Shown here: piece by piece, positions 1-5,010 of the stretch | How the letters are laid out: each line of letters starts with the position of its first letter | How positions within the stretch are numbered: position 1 is the stretch's first letter | Assembly: GCA_009787745.1 (NCBI GenBank) | Contig: WQST01000192.1 | Location: 1 to 5,010, forward strand | Source: Lachnospiraceae bacterium | GTDB lineage: Bacteria; Bacillota; Clostridia; Lachnospirales; Lachnospiraceae | Length of the DNA stretch: 5,010 nt | Direction of reading: 5' to 3' | Notes under the pieces: generated by a model | The model's input: the letters and a program-made list of their open reading frames with translations, nothing else | What the model was told of the DNA's origin: nothing | Databases searched by the model: none | Position numbers and translations under genes: made by a program

Positions 1-130
1 AAATACCGAAAATCGCCGCAAAACCCCCGCCGCTGACCCCCGGAATAATAAACCCCGTTCCGACCACCGCCCCTTTAATAAGCCGAAAAAACCAAGTTAT
101 GAATTTATTGCTTTTCTTTTCTGTCGTCAT
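1..130 (-). CDS. DUF368 family membrane protein (putative undecaprenyl-phosphate translocase), N-terminal fragment
   Basis: Reading the minus strand from the ATG at 130-128 gives 43 codons that stay open to the window edge. The protein starts MTTEKKSNKFITWFFRLIKG and continues into a glycine-rich hydrophobic segment containing GTGFIIPGVSGGG and then AAIFGI. The pattern of a G-rich start, IPGVSGG, then a small hydrophobic stretch ending in (L/F)GI is the N-terminal signature of DUF368 polytopic membrane proteins. Members of this family have been shown to recycle undecaprenyl phosphate across the cytoplasmic membrane for wall and surface polymer synthesis; that role is inferred here from family membership. 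Family members usually have T after GVSGG, whereas this one has G. The start is well supported by AAGGAG five bases upstream. The gene lies 75 bases after the NYN gene in the same direction. Most of the protein, including nearly all membrane helices, is outside the window, so completeness cannot be judged. Confidence 0.82.
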   Translation of the reverse strand, partial: MTTEKKSNKFITWFFRLIKGAVVGTGFIIPGVSGGGFAAIFGI

Positions 131-135
131 ATACA

Positions 136-141
136 CTCCTT
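136..141 (-). promoter_or_regulatory. Ribosome binding site of the DUF368 gene
   Basis: AAGGAG on the minus strand, five bases before the ATG at 130. It is a near-consensus Shine-Dalgarno site and fixes the start of a gene of which only 43 codons are visible. The rest of the 75-base gap (131-205) is AT-rich. It contains TATATT-like strings but no matching -35 hexamer at the right distance and no GC-rich hairpin, so I do not call a promoter or terminator in it. Confidence 0.75.
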
Positions 142-205
142 AAATCTATTTCCGTTAGTTAAATTTTGTTGTCCTTAATATAATATTTTATTCTTTTCGG
201 GCTAT

Positions 206-1138
206 CTATATGCCATCGTCCAAGCTATAAGTAACATTCTTCTTCGAAGCCGACTTTTCAACAATCGATATCCCCGGGATATTCGCGACAAAGCGGACGA
301 ATTGTGAATAGCCGAAATCTTTATGATTAAAATCGGCAAATTTACTATGGACTTTTTGCCCTAACTTACCCAAGTCTACTTCTGTTTGCGTAACTGCGCT
401 GACGATATATTTTTCGATTTCCTCACGGCTGTAGTCACTCTTTTTTCGCTCGACATATACCGATGAATTTTCGGTTTTTACCTCAAATTCATTCATATCC
501 CTAACAAAAGTCGTCATTGAGTTATAACCGTAATTGCGTTCGTCAAAGTCCGTATGAATCCTCTGAATCTGGCTCTTAATTCCGCCGAGCCCCGCCCGCT
601 CACGCCGTTCTTCGCATTGCTGAACGATTTCCATAATAATATTCTTGATTTCACTAATTGCCACAATCGCGCTGGCATCAGCGATTGCTTCATTATTCTC
701 GCCAAGCGTTTCCAAAATAATATATTTCGTGCAAGCCGCTTTTAAAGCCTTCGAAGCATCGCTCTTGCCCATCCCGATAACCATCATCCCCCCTTCCCGT
801 AACCGGTTTACGAGACGGGTAAAATCACTGTCGGACGACACGATACAAAAGCCGTCCACATTCCCTGTGTACAAAATATCCATAACGTCAATTACCATCA
901 TAATATCCGCGGCATTTTTTACCTTGGAGTAGCGCGGCTGCTGTATCGGGACAATCGCATGTTCCATCGCTTTGGTATTCCAACTTTTCAAATAATCATC
1001 AGTAAAATCGCCATACATGCGTTTATAAGTAACGATGCCGTAATCACGCAATTCTTTTAAGATATCTTCCAAATATTTAACACTAGTGTTTTCCGCATCT
1101 ATGACAAGCGCGATTTTTTTATTATATTCTGCTTCCAT
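206..1138 (-). CDS. NYN (PIN-like) domain putative ribonuclease with two OST-HTH/LOTUS domains
   Basis: This 310-residue protein is predicted soluble and cytoplasmic. Residues about 8-145 form a NYN/DUF88 domain of the LabA-like PIN superfamily. The acidic positions expected for a metal-dependent nuclease site are present: D14 and N17 in LVIDAEN, D44 in YGDF, D78 and D84 in ADIMMVIDVMD, and D103 and D105 in SSDSDF. Two OST-HTH/LOTUS winged-helix domains follow, at about 167-232 and 240-307. They repeat the same pattern: a basic helix, then DFDERNYGY or DFNHKDFGY, then a hydrophobic helix and a beta strand. Such domains bind RNA in eukaryotic germline proteins. The combination suggests an RNA-directed nuclease, but no target can be read from the sequence. 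The ATG at 1138 has AAGGA five bases upstream, and the stop is TAG. The gene starts 17 bases after the WYL regulator gene and is probably co-transcribed with it. The domain calls are strong; nuclease activity is inferred. Confidence 0.9.
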   Translation of the reverse strand: MEAEYNKKIALVIDAENTSVKYLEDILKELRDYGIVTYKRMYGDFTDDYLKSWNTKAMEHAIVPIQQPRYSKVKNAADIMMVIDVMDILYTGNVDGFCIVSSDSDFTRLVNRLREGGMMVIGMGKSDASKALKAACTKYIILETLGENNEAIADASAIVAISEIKNIIMEIVQQCEERRERAGLGGIKSQIQRIHTDFDERNYGYNSMTTFVRDMNEFEVKTENSSVYVERKKSDYSREEIEKYIVSAVTQTEVDLGKLGQKVHSKFADFNHKDFGYSQFVRFVANIPGISIVEKSASKKNVTYSLDDGI

Positions 1139-1155
1139 TTCCGTCCTTTCAATTC

Positions 1156-2145
1156 TTAATTATATAAATCCATAAGCTTAACAATCGTCTCTTTCATTTT
1201 TAAGACGACATGGTCGGGTGAAATTATCACCGCGCCTTCGCCCAACCCAATCACCCAGGCAATGAACTGCATACTGACCAAAACATTAATAACAGCGATA
1301 AAATAACCATTCTCCGTCGGCCGAATCGTAACATCCTTACCAAAACGGTCAATTACTACCCCCGCTAATTCATTCTTAAACCGTACTTTTACCAATTCAT
1401 CTTTACCATGATACATCCCGAACATTTTCCGCGAATAAGCCGCCATATCGAATTTTTCAAAATAATCACGGCCTTCCCGTATACTCTTCGTCAGGGATAA
1501 ATGAATCATTTTATCAACCCGATAATGTTTGATAATATCATCATGTCCGTCATATGCGACAAGATAATAATTTTCATTATCCCATGATAATGCCCACGGG
1601 CTTACCTCATAATAATCTCCGTCTTTTTTTACTACCAGCTCCTTTAAAACCGTCCACTGTGTATATTGAAACATGATTTTAACATTACTGCTAATCGCAT
1701 TATGCAAAATATCAACATTATAGTAAATGCTTTCATTCATTGTCTTAATGCGATCAGCCACATAAACTTGACGCTTTAATTTGTGTGCTTCATGGGTGCT
1801 TGTAAAAGAACTCAATTTTTTGATAAGGCTCGTGGACTTCTTCAATGTGATAAATTTAGAAGCCCCAACCGCATCGACAAGCAGTTTAAGTTCCGCCAGT
1901 TCAAACTCACGCGAACCGACATAATAAACATATCCTTTCCCAAGTGACTCCCCGATAACGTCAATACCGTACTCCCTTAGCGCTTCGATATCATCATAAA
2001 GGCTCTTGCGCTCCGCATTTATGCCGTAAGCCGTAAGCGAAGCCTGAATTTCTTTTAGGGTAATGCGGTGAGCATCATCAGTCTTTTCCATTAAGATTTT
2101 CACAAGGTATAATAGTTTTAGTTTTTGCTTATTGCATTTGGGCAT
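1156..2145 (-). CDS. WYL-domain transcriptional regulator (HTH-WYL-WCX)
   Basis: This is a 329-residue DNA-binding regulator. Residues about 8-65 form a winged helix-turn-helix of the HTH_11/DeoR-like type (ITLKEIQASLTAYGI, then ERKSLYDDIEALREYG). About 144-218 is the WYL domain, with SPWALSWDNENYYLVAYD and then KHYRVDKM; the eponymous motif is YYL at 193-195 instead of WYL. About 250-325 is a C-terminal WCX extension. WYL proteins commonly sense a ligand or nucleic acid and control DNA-damage, defence or metabolic genes; the ligand here is unknown. I place the start at the ATG at 2145, which shares bases with the fpg stop (TAATG) and has AAGGGA six bases upstream. A TTG 21 bases earlier would add MPKKGNV, but it is a weaker codon and lies inside fpg. 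The overlap implies translational coupling to fpg, so the two proteins are made together. The length is normal for the family. Confidence 0.9.
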   Translation of the reverse strand: MPKCNKQKLKLLYLVKILMEKTDDAHRITLKEIQASLTAYGINAERKSLYDDIEALREYGIDVIGESLGKGYVYYVGSREFELAELKLLVDAVGASKFITLKKSTSLIKKLSSFTSTHEAHKLKRQVYVADRIKTMNESIYYNVDILHNAISSNVKIMFQYTQWTVLKELVVKKDGDYYEVSPWALSWDNENYYLVAYDGHDDIIKHYRVDKMIHLSLTKSIREGRDYFEKFDMAAYSRKMFGMYHGKDELVKVRFKNELAGVVIDRFGKDVTIRPTENGYFIAVINVLVSMQFIAWVIGLGEGAVIISPDHVVLKMKETIVKLMDLYN

Positions 2146-2147
2146 TA
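2143..2147 (-). promoter_or_regulatory. TAATG stop/start overlap between fpg and the WYL regulator gene
   Basis: On the minus strand, TAA (2147-2145) ends fpg and ATG (2145-2143) starts the WYL gene, sharing one base. Such overlaps usually let a terminating ribosome reinitiate. The downstream gene also has its own Shine-Dalgarno-like AAGGGA at 2157-2152, inside the last codons of fpg, six bases from the ATG. This decides the WYL start against the TTG at 2166. Confidence 0.75.
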
Positions 2148-2957
2148 CATTTCCCTTTTTTGGCAATTCTCACAAAAGTAAGTTCCGCGCCCGCCGACAG
2201 TTATTTTCGTAACCTTTGCTTGACACTTAGGGCAGACCTTTTGGGTGTGAATTAATAGTTCCGATTGAAAACGGCCTGTAATTCCGCCTGCATCAAATGA
2301 ATGGATGGTCGTCCCGCCAAGCTTCGTTGCGGCATCCAAAACTTCGGCGGCAACGCTTAACAATTCCTGCGTAAGGTTTTTCGTCATTTGAGTTCCGAGG
2401 GTCTCGGGATGAAGTTTCATGCGGTAACATATCTCATTAGCATAGATATTACCGATGCCTGAGAGAATACTTTGATCAAGAAGCAGTGATTTTATCGGCA
2501 AGCGGCTTTTCTTAAATTGTCGGAAAAGTAAATCGGCGTCCGCAAAAGCAGGTTCCGCGCCAAGCTTAGAAAGCGGTAATTCTTCGCGGTATGTCCCGCG
2601 CCCTTTAAGCTCGATTCGCCCGAATTTGCGTGTGTCATGATATCGTAAATCATTTCCGTCGTCTAAACGGAAAATGATATGCTCATGCTTTTTTATTTCC
2701 GTATCAGTTGAAACAATATTGTACTTTCCTTCCATTCGCAGATGTGAAACAAAAGCGACATCATCCAGAACGAAAATCAAATACTTTCCTGCGCGGTCAA
2801 TATCACGGATAGTCTGCCCGCGTACAGCTTCGACAAACTTTCCTGTTTCGCCGGATATTATTTTGTCATATATGACGGTGATATCCGTTATCTTTTTATT
2901 AAGGATAAAATTTTTTAGGGTTCGGCGAACCGTTTCCACTTCGGGGAGTTCAGGCAT
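2145..2957 (-). CDS. mutM: Formamidopyrimidine-DNA glycosylase / AP lyase (Fpg, MutM)
   Basis: This base-excision repair enzyme removes 8-oxoguanine and formamidopyrimidines and then cleaves the abasic site by beta/delta elimination. The 270 residues match the usual family length and all hallmarks are present. The N-terminus MPELPEVETVRR supplies the catalytic Pro2 and Glu3. K58 lies in GKYLIF. The lesion-pocket intercalating triad is M75 (HLRMEG), R110 and F112 (DTRKFG). The H2TH region includes N170 in GIGNIYANE. The C-terminal zinc finger has C242, C245, C262 and C265, with the DNA-contacting R257 in GGRGTYFC. The Pro2 start is obligatory for chemistry, so the ATG at 2957 is certain; its Shine-Dalgarno GAGG sits only four bases away. 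The gene begins 11 bases after the SH3-protein gene and overlaps the WYL gene at its 3' end. Nothing suggests inactivation. An Nei-type enzyme is less likely, because the start motif and the zinc-finger sequence are Fpg-like. Confidence 0.97.
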   Translation of the reverse strand: MPELPEVETVRRTLKNFILNKKITDITVIYDKIISGETGKFVEAVRGQTIRDIDRAGKYLIFVLDDVAFVSHLRMEGKYNIVSTDTEIKKHEHIIFRLDDGNDLRYHDTRKFGRIELKGRGTYREELPLSKLGAEPAFADADLLFRQFKKSRLPIKSLLLDQSILSGIGNIYANEICYRMKLHPETLGTQMTKNLTQELLSVAAEVLDAATKLGGTTIHSFDAGGITGRFQSELLIHTQKVCPKCQAKVTKITVGGRGTYFCENCQKREM

Positions 2958-2968
2958 TATTCCTCACA

Positions 2969-3481
2969 CTATTCTATATCTTCAGGATTTGGTTCATAGA
3001 AATCTGTCGTATTATATTCAGGTTCATTGGCGGCCGCGGTATTTCTTTCTTCTAAATAATTATTACTGACAAAAGCATACCCGTCGCCAAATTCAATGCG
3101 ATACCAATTGGTCTCCCTGCTTTGTCCTGTCACGCGAACTTCCTGATTGGCGGAGAGGCTTCCGACTCTGTCGAAATCAGTACTATGCCCTGAACGAATG
3201 TTAACCGAAGAAATAACATACATCATCAAATCCAGTCTAATGATGTCGGGGTCTTCATCTTCTTCGGGCTCTTCGGTAAATGAATCCGTCTCAGGGAGAA
3301 AATTGTCTTCCGCGTCAGGTATCGGGGTAACATTAAATAGAATCTCCCGTTCACGATGCCTTACTTCTTCATTAACAGAGGATTCTATTATTGATACAGG
3401 TGGTTTGTTTGCACTCATATAAGCCAAAATCGCTACCATCACAGTCAACAGCGCCATTATGGCATACATAGCATATTTCAT
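2969..3481 (-). CDS. Membrane-anchored bacterial SH3-domain protein with acidic linker
   Basis: This 170-residue protein probably faces outward from the cytoplasmic membrane. Residues about 4-22 (YAMYAIMALLTVMVAILAY) form one hydrophobic helix, either an uncleaved anchor or a signal peptide; no lipobox is seen. A linker at about 23-85 is rich in E and D, including EEPEEDEDPD. Residues about 87-145 form one SH3b domain with the standard marks: VNIRSGHSTDFDRVG, NWYRIEF, then GYAFVSNNYLE. The tail (146-170) is acidic and carries no catalytic domain. SH3b domains usually bind peptidoglycan peptides or other wall ligands, so a wall-sensing or scaffolding role is possible but unproven. I chose the ATG at 3481 because GGAGG lies four bases upstream and the membrane helix then begins almost at once. 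An in-frame ATG at 3511 would add ten residues (MKSFGRHGGS) but has no ribosome binding site. The gene sits 32 bases after the hydrogenase-sensor gene and 11 bases before fpg. Confidence 0.85.
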   Translation of the reverse strand: MKYAMYAIMALLTVMVAILAYMSANKPPVSIIESSVNEEVRHREREILFNVTPIPDAEDNFLPETDSFTEEPEEDEDPDIIRLDLMMYVISSVNIRSGHSTDFDRVGSLSANQEVRVTGQSRETNWYRIEFGDGYAFVSNNYLEERNTAAANEPEYNTTDFYEPNPEDIE

Positions 3482-3485
3482 ACTC

Positions 3486-3490
3486 CCTCC
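3486..3490 (-). promoter_or_regulatory. Ribosome binding site deciding the SH3-protein start
   Basis: A perfect GGAGG on the minus strand, four bases before the ATG at 3481. The alternative ATG at 3511 is preceded by AATGCAGTAGTT, which has no purine-rich Shine-Dalgarno element. The site lies in the short gap after the hydrogenase-sensor stop codon (3516-3514). Confidence 0.75.
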
Positions 3491-3513
3491 ATGCCTGCCG
3501 AAACTCTTCATAA

Positions 3514-5010
3514 CTACTGCATTTCAATCGCTTTAAGCGAGTTGGTTAAGCTTTGGTCAATAATTTTGATACTTATATGCGCATGGTCAATGCTCTTGGT
3601 AATATCATTTATCATATTAATAATCGATGTAATCGAGGCGTTAGACTGCTTCGAAAGTTCATCTGATTCGGATACCGTTTGCTTGGACTGAGTCGCAAGC
3701 TTACGAATCTCTTCGGCGACCACGGCAAAGGTTCTGCCCGCTTCTCCTGCGCGCCCCGCTTCAATTGAGGCATTTAGGGAAATAAGGTTAATCGAAGTCG
3801 CAATTGAATTGATTTCTCCTGTTATCTTACTGTATTTATCTACTACCTCAGTAAGAATATTAACCAATTCACTTATTTCACCCGATTTGTTTTTGATATG
3901 GCTAACGTCCTCCGTAAGATAAGCAATGCTCTTACTGTTCGACTCGGCGATATTCATGATGATTTTATGTTCTTCAACCGATTCCTGTCTGACTTTTTGG
4001 ATACAGTTTTCGACAATGTTCGTCCCGAAAAAGACCCTTTGTGCCATATCATGGCATGTATCACAACCGCAAGCACCGCAGTCAAACCTTTTTTGCTCAT
4101 ATGATTCTTTATTAAGCTTCTTATATCCTTCTTCAATCTGCGCATCGGTGCATGTTCTTTTGCCGATCGGCTTTAGATTGTAGCGGCGTGTAAAATCGCT
4201 GACTTTAAGCTTCTTGTCGAAATCCGCCAGAAGGTTTTTGTATGATTCCAAATCACCGTATTGATCCTGAATATCACTCCGATGCTTTTGCATGATCGTA
4301 TTGGCTTCAAACTTGCTCATGCAATGAGGGACGCCCGTTCCGATATTACAGCCGTCATGACAGTTAAGCACGTCGAAAACCGGCGGTAAAAATTCTGCTT
4401 TTTCATTGGCAAACTCATGAATCGCTTTATAAACGACAGAAGGCCCTTCCGATTGGTCGATTCGAATCTTCTTGCCGAAATAAAATTCTACATTTTCACG
4501 AAGCCCGCCGGGCATAGAATATAAACGGCCGAATGATGATTCGGGATGGTCGAATCCTGTTTCCTGATTCGGTAAGCTGATTTTATTATCTTCGATGTAT
4601 TTCAGTAATTTGTCTATTGTAACATTGTATTTTACTAAACCTGTTTCTTCAAACTCATGAGATTTCGCTATACACGGAGAAATTGCGGCGATATTATCAT
4701 TAATACCCGCGTATCTCTTCATATAAACGGCCGTACAAAGCATCGGGCTATGAATGGGGGATAAATATTTAAGCAAACTCGGTTCATATAATTGTATGTA
4801 ATCGGAAATCGCCGGGCATGGCTGGGTAATTACGGATTTCGGCTTATCTTTTTCGATGACCCTGATGTGCGCCCATGTACAAATATCCGCACCAAGTGAA
4901 ACATCGTATATTTTCTTGACCCCCAGTTTCTTAAGCCAGGTGAAAATTCTGCCGCAATCTTTGATATTAGCACGGATCGCCGGAGCCGCCATGATCGATA
5001 TCGATACGCC
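3514..5010 (-). CDS. [FeFe]-hydrogenase-like sensor fused to a methyl-accepting chemotaxis signalling domain, 5'-truncated by the window
   Basis: The frame is open to the window edge and reads GVSISIMAAPAIRANI, so the ATG at 4992 is an internal Met in a conserved strand and the true start lies upstream. Counting from the first codon at 5010, 498 residues are visible. About 1-255 is the iron-only hydrogenase large-subunit C-terminal domain. All four H-cluster cysteines are present: C65 in TQPCPAI, C113 in SPCIAKSHE, and C217 and C221 in NCHDGCNIGTG. About 305-340 is a small Fe-S domain (CGACGCDTC, then C336). About 345-498 is a chemoreceptor signalling hairpin with tip sequence SLNASIEAGRAGEAGR followed by TFAVVAEEIRKLA. 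No membrane helix is visible, so it is probably cytoplasmic. Relatives usually carry ferredoxin-type clusters at the N-terminus. The likely role is sensing hydrogen or redox state and passing it to CheA/CheW; the residue changes near the H-cluster argue against high turnover. The domain calls are firm, the function is inferred. Confidence 0.92.
   Translation of the reverse strand, partial: GVSISIMAAPAIRANIKDCGRIFTWLKKLGVKKIYDVSLGADICTWAHIRVIEKDKPKSVITQPCPAISDYIQLYEPSLLKYLSPIHSPMLCTAVYMKRYAGINDNIAAISPCIAKSHEFEETGLVKYNVTIDKLLKYIEDNKISLPNQETGFDHPESSFGRLYSMPGGLRENVEFYFGKKIRIDQSEGPSVVYKAIHEFANEKAEFLPPVFDVLNCHDGCNIGTGVPHCMSKFEANTIMQKHRSDIQDQYGDLESYKNLLADFDKKLKVSDFTRRYNLKPIGKRTCTDAQIEEGYKKLNKESYEQKRFDCGACGCDTCHDMAQRVFFGTNIVENCIQKVRQESVEEHKIIMNIAESNSKSIAYLTEDVSHIKNKSGEISELVNILTEVVDKYSKITGEINSIATSINLISLNASIEAGRAGEAGRTFAVVAEEIRKLATQSKQTVSESDELSKQSNASITSIINMINDITKSIDHAHISIKIIDQSLTNSLKAIEMQ

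Noticed and set aside
131..205. Promoter or terminator in the 75-base gap before the DUF368 gene
   Set aside because: TATATT-like strings exist but lack a -35 partner at 16-18 bases, and no stable hairpin followed by T residues is visible. The gap is left as AT-rich spacer with one ribosome binding site.
645..932. 95-codon plus-strand open frame
   Set aside because: It is antisense to the NYN domain coding region and its low-complexity translation shows no family signature.
3031..3040. GC-rich palindrome GCGGCCGC inside the SH3 gene
   Set aside because: It encodes the alanine-rich AAAN part of the tail. It is too short for a terminator and has no T-run.
2674..3069. 131-codon plus-strand open frame
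   Set aside because: It is antisense to the well-supported fpg and SH3 genes, has no ribosome binding site I can see and no recognisable domain; it is a shadow frame.
3509..3511. ATG at 3511 as the SH3 gene start
   Set aside because: No Shine-Dalgarno sequence precedes it, whereas GGAGG lies four bases before the in-frame ATG at 3481.
3926..4183. Cys-rich plus-strand open frame opposite the Fe-S domain
   Set aside because: It is complementary to the conserved Fe-S and MCP coding region; its composition follows from the opposite strand.
4990..4992. ATG at 4992 as the start of the hydrogenase-chemoreceptor gene
   Set aside because: The frame is open upstream to 5010 (GVSISI) and continues the conserved beta strand of the hydrogenase domain; family members have a longer N-terminus. 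The gene is cut by the window edge.
4994..5005. Perfect 12-base palindrome ATCGATATCGAT
   Set aside because: It lies in coding sequence for VSISI and matches overlapping simple restriction-type sites. There is no second copy and no flanking regulatory context, so chance is the simplest reading.

Overview
The window reads as one chromosomal stretch of an anaerobic Firmicute, most likely Clostridia. This rests on moderately AT-rich DNA, strong AGGAGG-type ribosome binding sites, tightly packed co-oriented genes, and an iron-only hydrogenase domain fused to a chemotaxis signalling domain. The organism call is inference; there is no rRNA or other marker gene. Every supported gene lies on the minus strand, so transcription runs from high to low coordinates.

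In transcription order the layout is as follows. (1) 5010-3514: the 3' part of a soluble [FeFe]-hydrogenase-like sensor with an H-cluster domain, a four-cysteine Fe-S domain and a chemoreceptor signalling hairpin; its start is outside the window. (2) 3481-2969: a small membrane-anchored protein with an acidic linker and one bacterial SH3 domain. (3) 2957-2145: formamidopyrimidine-DNA glycosylase (Fpg/MutM) with all key residues. (4) 2145-1156: a WYL-family transcriptional regulator whose ATG overlaps the fpg stop codon (TAATG). (5) 1138-206: a NYN (PIN-like) putative ribonuclease with two C-terminal OST-HTH/LOTUS domains. (6) 130-1: the first 43 codons of a DUF368 membrane protein, a family that includes undecaprenyl-phosphate translocases.

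The gaps between genes 1-5 are 32 bases or fewer, and gene 4 overlaps gene 3. The only larger gap is 75 bases (131-205), between the NYN gene and the DUF368 gene. I see no convincing terminator or promoter anywhere, so the run may be one transcript. The one tight functional link is fpg with the WYL regulator. The NYN-OST-HTH protein follows 17 bases later, which makes a compact repair / regulator / RNA-binding nuclease trio. The hydrogenase sensor and the two envelope-related genes may simply share the transcript.

Two gene starts differ from the longest open frame. The WYL gene should begin at the ATG at 2145, not an upstream TTG at 2166. The SH3 gene should begin at the ATG at 3481, just after a GGAGG site, not at 3511. 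There is no RNA gene, mobile element or CRISPR array that I can support. The most interesting item is the hydrogenase-chemoreceptor fusion. It keeps all four H-cluster cysteines but has lost the proton-relay cysteine and nearby methionines, which fits a sensor better than a catalytic enzyme.
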